Below are positions 7,566 through 16,207 of a DNA stretch of 64,000 nt, piece by piece. The stretch covers positions 15,884 to 79,883 of the forward strand of contig JBBRYP010000010.1 in the NCBI GenBank assembly GCA_038237515.1, in the 5' to 3' direction. The notes under the pieces are model-generated. The model was not told the origin of the DNA. It ran no database searches and worked only from the letters and a program-made list of their open reading frames with translations. Origin of the DNA: JBBQDZ01 sp038237515. GTDB taxonomy: Bacteria > Actinomycetota > Thermoleophilia > Gaiellales > Gaiellaceae. Made by a program: the position numbers and the translations under genes. How positions within the stretch are numbered: the stretch's first letter is position 1; each line of letters begins with the position of its first letter.

Positions 7566-7578
7566 GCTCGCGCGCGCG

Positions 7579-8286
7579 TCAGCGACCGAGGTAGGCCTTC
7601 TTCAAGTCCTCGTGCGCCAGCAGCGCCGGCGCGTCGTCGGCGAGCACGACCCGCCCCGTCTGGAGGACGTAGCCGCGGTCGGCGATCGAGAGCGAGACGT
7701 TCGCGTTCTGCTCGACGACGAGAATCGCGACCCCGGACTCGTGCACCTGCTTGATGATCTCGAAGTTCCGCTCCACGAGGATCGGGGCGAGCCCCATCGA
7801 CGGCTCGTCCATCAGCATCAGCTTCGGCCGTGACATGAGCGCCCGCCCCATCGCCACCATCTGCTGCTCGCCGCCCGAGAGCGTTCCGGCGAGCTGGGCG
7901 CGGCGCTCGTGGAGGAGCGGGAAGAGCTCGAAGACCCGGTCGTAGTCGGCCTCGTCTCCGCCGCCGCGCAGGTAGGCGCCCATCTGGAGGTTCTCGAGCA
8001 CCGTCATCGGCGCGAAGAGCCGGCGGTTCTCGGGAACGATCGCGATGCCGCGGGCGATCCTGTAGCTCGTCGGTCGCTGCGTCACGTCCTCACCGGCGAA
8101 CCGGACGCTCCCCCGCCGGGGCCGGACGATGCCGAGGATCGTCTTCAGCGTCGTCGACTTGCCGGAGGCGTTGCCCCCGAGCAGGCAGACGAGCTCGCCC
8201 TCCTCGACGGCGAGGCTGACGCCCTGGAGGATGTGGATCGGGCCGTAGTAGGTGTCGACCGCGTCGAGCTCGAGCAGCGGGCTCAT
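7579..8286 (-). CDS. livF: LIV-type ABC transporter ATPase LivF
   Basis: The 235-residue cytoplasmic ATPase energises uptake of branched-chain amino acids or related solutes. Walker A is GGNASGKST at residues 37-45 (the family usually has GGNGAGKST), the signature is LSGGEQQ near 137, and Walker B is LMLMDEPS followed by M-G-L-A-P. The length is normal for LivF. The ATG at 8286 overlaps the livG stop by 4 nt (ATGA), so translation is coupled. It is the last gene of livK-H-M-G-F and a palindromic terminator region follows. The substrate cannot be read from the ATPase. Confidence 0.92.
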   Translation of the reverse strand: MSPLLELDAVDTYYGPIHILQGVSLAVEEGELVCLLGGNASGKSTTLKTILGIVRPRRGSVRFAGEDVTQRPTSYRIARGIAIVPENRRLFAPMTVLENLQMGAYLRGGGDEADYDRVFELFPLLHERRAQLAGTLSGGEQQMVAMGRALMSRPKLMLMDEPSMGLAPILVERNFEIIKQVHESGVAILVVEQNANVSLSIADRGYVLQTGRVVLADDAPALLAHEDLKKAYLGR

Positions 8287-9077
8287 TTCGTCTCCGCCGC
8301 CCGCAGGCCCAGGTAGGCCTCGACCACGCGCGGGTCGGTCGCGACCTGCTCGAACGAGCCCTCCGCGATCTTCTCGCCGTGATCCAGGGCGACCACGCGA
8401 TCGGAGATGCCCTCGACGACGTGCATGTCGTGCTCGATGACGAGGATCGTGAAGCCGCCTTCGTCGCGAAGGCGGCCGATCAGCTCGGCGATCTCGTGCG
8501 TCTCGGAGGGGTTCATGCCCGCGGCGGGCTCGTCGAGGAGCAGGATCTTCGGGTTGGTCGCCGTCGCCCGAGCGATCTCGAGCCGCCGCCGGTTCGCGTA
8601 GGAGAGGCTGTAGGCGGGCTGGTTCCAGCGATAGCCCATCAGGCGCTGGCCGAAGAAGGAGAGCCGCTCCTCGGCGAGGCGGTGGATCTCGCGCTCCTCC
8701 CGCCGCGCGTGCGGCGTACGGAGGATCGACTGGAAGACGTTCGCCCGCGTGTGGCTGTACGCGGCCGCCATCACGTTCTCCTTCACGGTCATGTTCAGGA
8801 AGAGGCGGAGCGTCTGGAAGGTCCGCGCAACCCCCCGCTTGCAGATCGCGTGCGGTCGCAGGCCGACGATGCTGCGTCCCTCGAGCAGGAGGTCGCCCGC
8901 GTCCGGGCGATAGACGCCGGTGACGAGGTTGAAGACAGTCGTCTTGCCTGCCCCGTTCGGCCCGATGACGCTCACGACCTGGCCCTTGCCGACCTCCAGG
9001 TCGAGCCCGTCGACGACGGTCAGGCCGCCGAAGCGCTTCGTCACCCCGCGGAGCGCGAGCACCGGCTCGGCCTTCAC
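8283..9077 (-). CDS. livG: LIV-type ABC transporter ATPase LivG
   Basis: This is the second ATPase of the transporter, about 264 residues. It has a GPNGAGKTT Walker A, the YLGLRA-like C-terminal extension typical of LivG, and Walker B ILLLDEPAAGMNP. The signature is degenerate (SLSYANRRRLEIARA rather than LSGGQ), as in many LivG proteins. I prefer the GTG at 9077, which has a GGGG ribosome site; a TTG at 9089 gives four more residues. It is separated from livM by 118 bp that contain two small hairpins, and overlaps livF by 4 nt. Confidence 0.9.
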   Translation of the reverse strand: MKAEPVLALRGVTKRFGGLTVVDGLDLEVGKGQVVSVIGPNGAGKTTVFNLVTGVYRPDAGDLLLEGRSIVGLRPHAICKRGVARTFQTLRLFLNMTVKENVMAAAYSHTRANVFQSILRTPHARREEREIHRLAEERLSFFGQRLMGYRWNQPAYSLSYANRRRLEIARATATNPKILLLDEPAAGMNPSETHEIAELIGRLRDEGGFTILVIEHDMHVVEGISDRVVALDHGEKIAEGSFEQVATDPRVVEAYLGLRAAETK

Positions 9078-9122
9078 TGCCAGCCCCAAGGCGGTCGCTT
9101 GCGACGCCGACCTGGAGGCCCT

Positions 9123-9163
9123 GCCGGCTTCGCCGGCTTGACCGTCTCACCCCGCGTTGCGGG
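9123..9163. other. Two small hairpins between livM and livG
   Basis: GCCGGC-TTC-GCCGGC at 9123-9137 and CCCGC-GTT-GCGGG at 9151-9163 lie in the livM-livG spacer. They are likely to act at the RNA level, for example to set the level of the downstream ATPase messages. Confidence 0.4.
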
Positions 9164-9195
9164 TGCAACGGCGGAGTTCCTTCCGCAGCGAGACG

Positions 9196-10662
9196 TCAAG
9201 CGATCTCCACGCGCGCGGTTCCCATCAGGCCCTGCGGGCGCGCGGCCATCAGCACGATCAGGAGCGCGCCGAGAACGAGGAAACGCGTCGCCGCCTGCTC
9301 CTCCGGCGTTGCGATCAGCCGGTTCTCCCACACGAACGCCGCCAGGTAGAGAGTCGGTACGAGCGCCACCGTACGCCACCAACCCTCGACGATCGTCAGC
9401 GCGAGGACGGCGAGGATCAGGGCCACGAACGCGTAGTTGCCGATCTCTGTCGTCGCTCGCGCGGGATGGATCACCCAGCTCTGGACCGCGCGACCGATCG
9501 CGTCGCCGCCTGCCGCTTGCCCCTTCGTCCCGCTCGGCCAGGCCGCCGCGACGATCGCGTGGAAGGCGTACCCGAAGCCGACGAGGCCCCCGAGGACCGC
9601 TAGTAGCTTCGGCCAGGGCCGGATCTTCGCCACGAGCGTGATCAGGACGACCGAGAGGAAGAGCCAGCGCGCCTGGTTCGCGTTCCGCAGGACCTCGAGT
9701 GAGACATTGACGGTGATCGCGCCGAGCACAGCCCCGGCCATGCTCCCCGCACCCCCGAGGATCAGCATCGCGTAGACGGTGATCAGGAGCGGGACGTCGT
9801 AGTTGTCCGGGAAGACCCCGCCGGAGAGTGAGGCCTGCAGGGTCCCCGTCAGGCCGGCCACTGCCGCCCCGAACGCGAAGGCGAGCAGCTTCAGGCGGTT
9901 CACCGGCATCCCCATCAGCTCGGCGGCCAGCGGATCCTCGCGCAACGCCTGCCAGGCGCGCCCGGTGCGTGACCGGATCGCGAGGTAGAGGATCGCGAGC
10001 ACGAGCGCGGCGACGACGAGGGCAAGGTAGAAGTAGCCGCGCTCGTTGTCGATCCGCAACCCGAACAGACGGAAGGGGTCGAGCCCGGGGATGCCGTTCG
10101 GTCCGCCCGTGATGTTCGTCGAGGGCGTGAAGCCGAGGAAGCTGATGTGGTTCCCGTTCGTCGTGAAGACGACGAAGGCCTGGAGGAAGAACAGGGTCAC
10201 GATCGCGAGGTAGTCCCCGCCGACCCGCCAAGAGCTCAGACCGAGCAGCAAGCCGAGGAGGGCTGTCGCGAGGACGATCACGGGGACGGAGGCCTCGGCC
10301 GGCCAGTGGATGCCGTAATGGTCCGAGGAGAGGATCGCGTAGGCATAGGCGCCGAAGCCGAAGAACGCGACGTAGCCGAGATCGAGCAGTCCGGCGAAGC
10401 CGACGACGACGTTCAGCCCGATCGCGAGCAGCGCGAAGACGAGCGTGTCGAACCCGATGCGCAGGACGTACTGGTCGCTCGTGAGCACGGGCACGAGCGC
10501 CGCGGCCGCGAGGAAGAGCGCGAGGCGGGCCGGGGTCGGCGCCCGGTCGAGCTGACGCCGGAGCGGCGCGAGCCGCCCCCAGCCGGCAGCCGTACGCCCT
10601 TCCGCCTGCGCCACCCACTCGTCCGTTCCGATCCGCTGGCTCTCAGATGCCGGTTGCTCCAT
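9196..10662 (-). CDS. livM: LIV-type ABC transporter permease LivM, long form
   Basis: The 488-residue membrane protein contains the typical LivM core: GLNVVVGFAGLLDLGYVAFF, then GGDYLAIVTL, the EAA-like cytoplasmic loop around AWQALREDPLAAELMG, and LGGAGSMAGAVLGA. It is longer than most LivM proteins (about 300-420 residues) because about 130 extra residues with two or three further membrane helices lie before the end motif RPQGLMG. I start it at the ATG of M-E-Q-P; the upstream in-frame region has no protein-like features. A 36-bp palindrome separates it from livH. Confidence 0.88.
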   Translation of the reverse strand: MEQPASESQRIGTDEWVAQAEGRTAAGWGRLAPLRRQLDRAPTPARLALFLAAAALVPVLTSDQYVLRIGFDTLVFALLAIGLNVVVGFAGLLDLGYVAFFGFGAYAYAILSSDHYGIHWPAEASVPVIVLATALLGLLLGLSSWRVGGDYLAIVTLFFLQAFVVFTTNGNHISFLGFTPSTNITGGPNGIPGLDPFRLFGLRIDNERGYFYLALVVAALVLAILYLAIRSRTGRAWQALREDPLAAELMGMPVNRLKLLAFAFGAAVAGLTGTLQASLSGGVFPDNYDVPLLITVYAMLILGGAGSMAGAVLGAITVNVSLEVLRNANQARWLFLSVVLITLVAKIRPWPKLLAVLGGLVGFGYAFHAIVAAAWPSGTKGQAAGGDAIGRAVQSWVIHPARATTEIGNYAFVALILAVLALTIVEGWWRTVALVPTLYLAAFVWENRLIATPEEQAATRFLVLGALLIVLMAARPQGLMGTARVEIA

Positions 10663-10806
10663 CAGGAACTCGGCCAGGCGGCCGGCGGACAAGACGCAGT
10701 CGACATGCGCGCGGCGGCATCTCGGCAACTGTTCGGCCGTCGGCAGCGCGCTTCGAGCGAACCTCTAGCGGCCGCCAGGCCCCGTCGCGCAGCGACCCCG
10801 ACACAT

Positions 10807-10844
10807 AGGCAATTGATCGACGCTTTTCCGATCAATCGCCTACA
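10807..10844. terminator. Inverted repeat overlapping the livH stop codon
   Basis: TAGGCAATTGATCG pairs with CGATCAATCGCCTA (13 of 14) around a 9-base loop. It is comparatively A+T-rich for this window and overlaps the last codon of livH. As it lies inside the liv operon it may act as an mRNA-stabilising 3' end or a partial terminator. Confidence 0.55.
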
Positions 10845-11763
10845 CCTTCTTGATGTCGGCGCGCCCGAGCAGTCCCGTCGGTCGCACGAGGAGGACGGCG
10901 ATGAGAACCCCGAAGACGATCAGGTCGGAGAACGTCGACGAGAGGTAGACGGTCGAGAACGATTCCGCGAGGCCGATGAAGAGCCCGCCGAGCATCGCAC
11001 CCGGGATGTTCCCGATCCCACCGACGACGGCCGCCGTGAAGCCCTTGAGGCCGGCGATGAAGCCCATGAAGTGGTAGACGCGCTGGAAGACGAGCCCGAC
11101 CATGACGCCTGCGGCTCCCGCGAGCGCGGAGCCGATGAAGAAGGTCACGACGATCACCTTGTCGACGTCGATCCCCATCATCGCCGCCGCCTCCCGGTCG
11201 AAGGCCGTAGCCCGCATCGCGCGGCCGAGCTGCGTCCGGCCGACGAAGAGCGTCAGCGCCACCATGAGACCGAGGGTGGCGACGATCACGATGATCCGCA
11301 GCGGCGAGATCTTGAGCACGCCTGCATGGAGGGGCAGGAAGAGACTCCCACCGGAGAGCTCGAAGCTGTCGTAGGAGCGGAAGTTCGGCGAGAAGAGCAG
11401 GAGCGCGGCGTTTTGCAGGAAGAACGAGACGCCGAGCGCCGAGATCAGCGGCGCAATCCGGGGCGCGTTGCGGAGCGGCCGGTAGGCGAAGCGCTCGATC
11501 GCCACCCCCAGGAGTCCCGATCCGAGCATGGCCGCTCCGAACATCAGGACGATCAGAAGCGGAATCGGGATCACGGGGCTCACCGAGCCGCCGAAGACGT
11601 TCAGGACGCCGTAGCCGATGAACGCGCCGATCATGTAGACGTCGCCGTGCGCGAAGTTCAGGAGCTTCAGGATCCCGTAGACCATCGAGTACCCCAGCGC
11701 GATTAGCGCGTAGACGCTGCCGAGCGTCACACCGTTCACGAGTTGCTGGACGAAAAGGTCCAC
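10840..11763 (-). CDS. livH: LIV-type ABC transporter permease LivH
   Basis: The 307-residue permease starts with a GTG and the family's usual opening (FVQQLVNGVTLGSVYALIAL, then GYSMVYGILKLLNFAHGD). It has eight or so membrane helices, the FDREAAAMMGID cytoplasmic coupling loop and the GGIGNIPGAMLGG motif before the last helices. The length is normal. It forms the membrane channel with LivM. A strong GC hairpin lies between it and the upstream livK, which commonly lets the binding protein be made in excess over the permease. Confidence 0.92.
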   Translation of the reverse strand: MDLFVQQLVNGVTLGSVYALIALGYSMVYGILKLLNFAHGDVYMIGAFIGYGVLNVFGGSVSPVIPIPLLIVLMFGAAMLGSGLLGVAIERFAYRPLRNAPRIAPLISALGVSFFLQNAALLLFSPNFRSYDSFELSGGSLFLPLHAGVLKISPLRIIVIVATLGLMVALTLFVGRTQLGRAMRATAFDREAAAMMGIDVDKVIVVTFFIGSALAGAAGVMVGLVFQRVYHFMGFIAGLKGFTAAVVGGIGNIPGAMLGGLFIGLAESFSTVYLSSTFSDLIVFGVLIAVLLVRPTGLLGRADIKKV

Positions 11764-11790
11764 GCGGGGGTTTCTACGGCCGTTCGCGGC

Positions 11791-11815
11791 GGGGCGGCCC
11801 TGCTCGGGCCGCCCC
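11791..11815. terminator. Attenuating hairpin between livK and livH
   Basis: A perfect 10-bp stem (GGGGCGGCCC against GGGCCGCCCC) with a 5-base loop lies in the 65-bp livK-livH spacer. Such a hairpin commonly reduces read-through from a binding-protein gene into the permease genes. Confidence 0.65.
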
Positions 11816-11828
11816 TCGCGTTCCGGCC

Positions 11829-12974
11829 TCAGCCGACGAGCGTCCGCTTCGAGCCGGTGATCTGATACACGTAGAACTTGGCGCTGGGGTTGTCCCCGTG
11901 CCGGTTGAAGGAGAGCGGCAGACCGAGGATCGTCTTGCCGATCTTCACCTTGTACATGTCGGCGAGCACCTCGCTGCGGGTCGCCTTGTTGTCCTTGCAC
12001 GCCGCCTTGTACGCCGACAGCATCGCCTGCGTCGCGACGTAGGTGGGAGGCCCGAAGGTGCCCCACTTGGAGCCGTAGCGCGACTCGTAGGACTTGATCA
12101 GCCCGGCGGTTCCGCGGGTTCCGCGGATGTCGCGGGCGAATGACGAGATGTAGCGGCCGCTGGCCTTGAAGTCACCGGAGTCGAGGCCGTCCGACCCGAA
12201 GATCTTCGCGTTCTTGCCCTGCTCCCGCATCTGCTCGTAGAAGAGCTGCCCGTTCGCCGCCACCTGCCAGGGCAGGAAGACGACCGTCGTCGAGTCGGAG
12301 ATCTTCGAGACGAGCGAGGAGAAGTCGGTTGTCTTCTGGTTCACCGACTCGCGGTCGACCTTGACGCCCTTCGCCTTTAGGACCTTGCCGGCCTCGTCCG
12401 CGATTCCGGTCGAGTACGACTCCTGGTCGTCGACGATGAACACGCGCTTCGCATGCAGCTTCTTGATCATGAAGTTCGCGTCGCTGTCAGCCTGGGACTT
12501 GTCGCTCCCCACGACCCGGAAGAACGTCGGGTACTTGCCCGTCGTCAGGGTCGCGTTCGTCGCCGACATCGAGACGTACGCGAGCTTCGCGCGCTTGTAG
12601 ATCGAGCCGACGGCCTGCACCTCCTGGCTGCCCGCGGGGCCAACGACGCCGAGGACCGAGCTGTCGGCCGCAAGCTTCGTGGCACCCGTCTGGGCGAGCG
12701 AGGGGTTGAGCTGCGTGTCGACCTGCTGGAGCGTGAAGCTCGTCTTGTTCGCCTTGTTGAAGCTGTCGAGCGAGAACTGCGCCCAGTGCAGCTGCTCGTC
12801 GCCGAGGAACGCGACCGAGCCTGTGATCGGGCCCATGAATCCAACCGGAAGTCCCGTGCACGCGATCGGCTTGGCCGCCGCCGCTGGCGAGGCCGAGACC
12901 GGCGATGCGGTCGCCGCCACGAGCGCAGCCGCTACGAGCATTGCGGTGAGCAGGAACAGCCCTGCCTTCTTCAT
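11829..12974 (-). CDS. livK: LIV-type substrate-binding protein LivK
   Basis: The 381-residue periplasmic-type binding protein starts at an ATG behind AAGGAGG, the best ribosome site of the cluster. Residues 1-30 form a signal peptide (MKKAGLFLLTAMLVAAAL), without a lipobox Cys. The mature protein has the type I two-domain fold of the LivJ/LivK/AmiC family (VGFMGPITGSVAFLGDEQ near the start, VVGPAGSQE, and the IVDDQESYSTG hinge strand). It delivers the solute to LivH/LivM. The ligand is unknown; the neighbouring amino-acid enzymes make an amino acid or a related compound plausible. Confidence 0.9.
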   Translation of the reverse strand: MKKAGLFLLTAMLVAAALVAATASPVSASPAAAAKPIACTGLPVGFMGPITGSVAFLGDEQLHWAQFSLDSFNKANKTSFTLQQVDTQLNPSLAQTGATKLAADSSVLGVVGPAGSQEVQAVGSIYKRAKLAYVSMSATNATLTTGKYPTFFRVVGSDKSQADSDANFMIKKLHAKRVFIVDDQESYSTGIADEAGKVLKAKGVKVDRESVNQKTTDFSSLVSKISDSTTVVFLPWQVAANGQLFYEQMREQGKNAKIFGSDGLDSGDFKASGRYISSFARDIRGTRGTAGLIKSYESRYGSKWGTFGPPTYVATQAMLSAYKAACKDNKATRSEVLADMYKVKIGKTILGLPLSFNRHGDNPSAKFYVYQITGSKRTLVG

Positions 12975-12996
12975 CTACATCCTCCTTGTGGTTGTC

Positions 12997-13746
12997 TTAC
13001 TCGCGGCTCTCGTAGGCACGAGACGCCGGATCTCCCGACGGATGGAACACCCCGAGCACCCGCATCGGGCCGGGGCCTGTGTTCTCCAAGCAATGCTGCT
13101 CGAACGGCGGCAGGTGCATGCACGACCCCGCCGAGATCGGTGTGTCGGTGCCGCCGACGTGGAGCATGCCCTCGCCCTCGACGACGTAGACGACCTCGTC
13201 GTAGGTGTGGCTGTGCTCGGGCGAGCGTCCCGGGGGGATCGTCCCGACGAACTGCGTCACGTCTGGGCAGCCGAGGTCCTGGTTGACCAGGTATCGAAAC
13301 TCCCTGTCCTTGCCCGCCGGCAGCGAGGGGCGGTTCTCATAGCGGACGACGACGGCGTCTCCCGTCGGTGGAGCCTCCGCCGGAGCCGTCACGGAGAGCA
13401 GTACGAGCTCCTCGTCGTCGCGGTTCTCGATCGACCAGCGCTCGCCCGGCCGGACGTAGGCGCCGTTTCCGGGCTCGAGCTCGTGGCTACCGCCGGCGAG
13501 CCTGAGCGTGCCGCGGCCGGACACGACGTACAGAACCTCCTGGCGGCTGTCGAGCGAGCGATCGCTCGACCGCCCCGGTGCGAACCGGACGACGCGCTGC
13601 TCGAGCCGCTCGCAGCCCGTCGAGGCGCCGACCGCCACGCGCGTCTCCGCGGTGTCTCCCTCGTCACGGTGCCCGGGCACCGCCGACTCGTTCGTGACGT
13701 AACCCGGCACCCGAGGATTCTCTTCAGGCCGGAGCCTGGAAGTCAA
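12997..13746 (-). CDS. Bicupin protein
   Basis: The 249-residue protein has two cupin barrels. In the second, the metal-site pattern is complete: PGRSPEHSHTYDEVVYVVEGEG, followed by a C-terminal H-L-P-P-F-E-Q-H. The first has fewer His (PGRSSDRSLDSRQEVLYVVSG) and may not bind metal. It starts at a TTG overlapping the peroxiredoxin stop by four bases (TTGA); a GTG at 13710 is the alternative. It ends 22 bp before livK, so it may be co-transcribed with the transporter. Bicupins include dioxygenases and decarboxylases; the reaction here is not known. Confidence 0.75.
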   Translation of the reverse strand: MTSRLRPEENPRVPGYVTNESAVPGHRDEGDTAETRVAVGASTGCERLEQRVVRFAPGRSSDRSLDSRQEVLYVVSGRGTLRLAGGSHELEPGNGAYVRPGERWSIENRDDEELVLLSVTAPAEAPPTGDAVVVRYENRPSLPAGKDREFRYLVNQDLGCPDVTQFVGTIPPGRSPEHSHTYDEVVYVVEGEGMLHVGGTDTPISAGSCMHLPPFEQHCLENTGPGPMRVLGVFHPSGDPASRAYESRE

Positions 13747-14177
13747 TCAGGCTCGGCCAGCTGCCTGGCGGCGGCGAGAACCTCCTCGGCGTGCCCACCC
13801 ACCTCCACCGAGGGCCACACTCGCCGCACCTCCCCCTCAGCGTCGAGCAGGAGGGTGACGCGAGCCGCGAGCGTCCCGTGGTCGCCGTAGTCCTTGGAGA
13901 GGCCCAGGCGCTCCGTGAGCGCACCGCCTTGGTCGGCCACCAGCGGGAAGCGAAGGCCGCACTCCTGCGCGAATCGGTCGTGGCTGTCAGAGGTGTCGAC
14001 GCTCACGCCGACGACTTCGACTCCCGCGGCCCGGAAGTCGTCGTAGAGGCCCTCGAAGCTCCGCGCCTCCCGCTCGCAGCCGGCGGTGAAGTCGGCCGCG
14101 TAGAAGTAGACGACGGTGGGGCCCTCGAGCGGCTTCGGCAGCGACTCGACCGGGAAGCGCTCTCCTTCTGCGATCAC
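13743..14177 (-). CDS. bcp: Peroxiredoxin of the Bcp/PrxQ family, one-Cys type
   Basis: The 144-residue thioredoxin-fold protein reduces peroxides. The peroxidatic site is DFTAGCEREARSF, with the active Cys at residue 34 (family pattern DFTPGCTxE). The resolving Cys found five residues later in classical PrxQ proteins is Arg here and no other Cys compensates except one at residue 73 (QECGL), so it is probably a one-Cys enzyme or resolves through that residue. It overlaps the bicupin start by 4 nt and follows the dehydratase gene by 47 bp. Confidence 0.85.
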   Translation of the reverse strand: MIAEGERFPVESLPKPLEGPTVVYFYAADFTAGCEREARSFEGLYDDFRAAGVEVVGVSVDTSDSHDRFAQECGLRFPLVADQGGALTERLGLSKDYGDHGTLAARVTLLLDAEGEVRRVWPSVEVGGHAEEVLAAARQLAEPD

Positions 14178-14224
14178 CGCTCCAGCCTACTTGCCCCGGG
14201 TGAGCGCGGTGGAGAGGTGAGGCG

Positions 14225-15175
14225 TTACCGAGGCGTCTCGCCCCCGAGGATGGTCGCCAGGAGGGAGAGGTCGATGTTGCCGCCCGAGACCACGCAGACG
14301 ATCTTCCCGGTGCCGGCGCGGCCGGAGAGGGCGGCGGCCGGAGCAAGCGCTCCGGCGCCCTCGGCGACGACGCGAACCCGCTCGGCGAGCAGGCGGATCG
14401 CCGCCGCGACCTCGCCGAGGGAGACCGTGAACGATCGGTCGATTAGGCTCGAGACGAGCTCCCACATGCGGGGCAGGACGCGGGGGCTGCCGGAGCCGTC
14501 GACGAAGGAGGGCCGGTAGTCGAACTCGCAGGGCTCCCCGGCCGCGAGGGAGGCCGCGACCGGAGCGCCCGTATCGGGCTCGACGGGGCAGACTCCGACG
14601 GCGGGGGCGAGGGCGCGGATCGCGCTCGCGATGCCGGCGGTGAGCCCGCCGCCACCGTAGGGGACGAGGACGAGATCGACATCGGGCAGGTCCTCGAGGA
14701 TCTCGAGGCCAATCGTGCCGTTGCCGGCCATCACGAGGTCGTCCTGGACGGGGTGGACGAAGAGTCCCTCGGCGCCGTCGTAGTGGCAGTCGACGATGAT
14801 CTGCCACCAGCGCGCGGAGGGCACCTTCACGACGGTCCCACCGAGCCGCTCGATCGCGTCGAGCTTCGTCTGCGGCGCGTGCTCTGGAACGACGATGGTG
14901 GCGGGCACGCCGAGTTCCCGTGCGGCCCACGCGACTCCCTGCGCCATGTTGCCGGCGCTCGCGGTAACGACGCCGCGCGCGGTGGCCTCCGGGGACGCGC
15001 GCCGGATCGCGTTCGTCGCGCCGCGGATCTTGAAGGAACCGATCGGCTGGAGGCTCTCGAGCTTCAGGTAGATCTCGGCCGGCGCCTCCGGCGCGTCGAG
15101 TCGGACGAGCGGCGTGCGAACGGCGGCGCCGGCGATCGTCTGCTGCGCCCGGCGGATCTCCTCGATCGAGATCAA
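14225..15175 (-). CDS. Threonine/serine dehydratase-like PLP enzyme
   Basis: The 316-residue fold-type II PLP enzyme is of the threonine dehydratase/serine racemase size without an ACT domain. The PLP Lys is in PIGSFKIRGA (about K49), the phosphate-binding Gly loop is GGGGL, and the substrate-Asn loop is SAGNMAQG. It normally converts Thr or Ser to 2-oxo acids and ammonia. It starts at a TTG overlapping the upstream ornithine-cyclodeaminase-like gene by 4 nt (TTGA). The same enzyme pair occurs as EutB/EutC in ectoine utilisation, but no ectoine hydrolase neighbour is certain here, so I keep the general name. Confidence 0.85.
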   Translation of the reverse strand: MISIEEIRRAQQTIAGAAVRTPLVRLDAPEAPAEIYLKLESLQPIGSFKIRGATNAIRRASPEATARGVVTASAGNMAQGVAWAARELGVPATIVVPEHAPQTKLDAIERLGGTVVKVPSARWWQIIVDCHYDGAEGLFVHPVQDDLVMAGNGTIGLEILEDLPDVDLVLVPYGGGGLTAGIASAIRALAPAVGVCPVEPDTGAPVAASLAAGEPCEFDYRPSFVDGSGSPRVLPRMWELVSSLIDRSFTVSLGEVAAAIRLLAERVRVVAEGAGALAPAAALSGRAGTGKIVCVVSGGNIDLSLLATILGGETPR

Positions 15176-16134
15176 AACTCGACGTCGGCCCCGCGGCCCG
15201 CCTCGCGGGCGCGGCTGACGACGTACTCGGCGGCGAAGAGGTCCTCGACCGCGAGGCCGAGCGACTCGAAGACGGTGATCTCCTCCTCCGAGGAGCGGCC
15301 GGGCCTGACGCCGGTCAGCACCTCGCCGAGCTCGGCGCGGAGGTGATCCGCGCCGATCGCGCCCTCCTCGAGGGCGAGCAGGTAATCGCCAGCCTCGTTC
15401 TCGACCGACTCCCGGCGGTCGCCGAAGAACGCTGCGGCCGCGACCGTCGCCGCGTCGAGCTCGCGCGTGTGGGGAAAGCAGGCTCCGACGGCGTTGAGGT
15501 GGGCGCCGGGCCTCAGCCACTCGCGCCGCAGTACGGGTTCGGCGGAGCTGGTCGCCGTGACGATCACGTCCGCCCCGCGCACGGCCTCCTCGGCGGAGGA
15601 GGCAGCCTCGGCCCCGGCCTCGGCGGCAAGCTCCCGGGCGCGCTCCGGATTGCGGCTCGCGACGCGGATGCGCTCGAAGGGGCGGACGAGTGGCAGCGCC
15701 TCCAGATGCGCGCGCGCCTGGATTCCCGCGCCGAGGATCGCGAGCTCCCGGGCATCCTTGCGCGCGAGCACGCGCGTCGCGAGCGCCGAGCAGGCCGCCG
15801 TGCGGATGGCGGTGATCGCGGAGGCGTTCAGCATCGCGCGCACCTCCCCGGTCACGCCGTCGAAGAGCGTCACGGACCCCTGGTGAGCGTCGAGACCGCG
15901 CTGCGGATTGTCCGGGAAGACGCAGACCGTCTTCAGCGAGTAGAGGGGCCGTGCCCCCGCGCGGTGCGCCGGCATCAGCCCGAGGAAGTTGGACTCACCC
16001 GGAGGCCGGACGACCGGGCGCAGCGGCTGGTGGAGCTCGCCGCGGGCGAGCGCGACGAGCGCCGCCTCCATCGCCTCGATGCAGCCGGGGAAGTCGAGGA
16101 GCTCCTCGACCTCGCGCTGGTTCAGGACGAGCAC
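15172..16134 (-). CDS. Ornithine cyclodeaminase / mu-crystallin family protein
   Basis: The 320-residue protein shows the family start (M-L-V-L-N-Q-R-E-V), the substrate-binding PLYSLKTVCVFPDN segment with its Lys, and the NAD(P) Rossmann motif LGAGIQARAHLEAL near residue 130. The family includes ornithine cyclodeaminase, alanine dehydrogenase, pyrroline-2-carboxylate reductase and EutC. The specificity cannot be told from sequence alone. It is coupled to the dehydratase gene and together they suggest metabolism of a small amino acid imported by the adjacent LIV system. Confidence 0.85.
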   Translation of the reverse strand: MLVLNQREVEELLDFPGCIEAMEAALVALARGELHQPLRPVVRPPGESNFLGLMPAHRAGARPLYSLKTVCVFPDNPQRGLDAHQGSVTLFDGVTGEVRAMLNASAITAIRTAACSALATRVLARKDARELAILGAGIQARAHLEALPLVRPFERIRVASRNPERARELAAEAGAEAASSAEEAVRGADVIVTATSSAEPVLRREWLRPGAHLNAVGACFPHTRELDAATVAAAAFFGDRRESVENEAGDYLLALEEGAIGADHLRAELGEVLTGVRPGRSSEEEITVFESLGLAVEDLFAAEYVVSRAREAGRGADVEF

Positions 16135-16207
16135 GCGCGCCCTCCGCCCGCGGCGGCACCCGCCCGGCAGAGCCGGGGTCGCGCGTGAACTCTCGCCGCA
16201 GGGCGTC

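Larger units (their letters stand above)
7116..7578. other. Structured intergenic region without a convincing gene
   Basis: These 463 bases hold at least three hairpins: GGACGGTT/AACCGTCC with a 4-base loop at 7180-7199, a 16-bp near-perfect stem at 7309-7352 (CCTGGGCGCGTAGGCC against GGCCTACCGGCCCAGG), and a nested palindrome at about 7487-7565. An Arg-rich frame from a GTG at 7212 has a purine-rich leader but no protein-like composition. The region could carry a structured RNA or the terminator of the liv operon. Confidence 0.45.
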
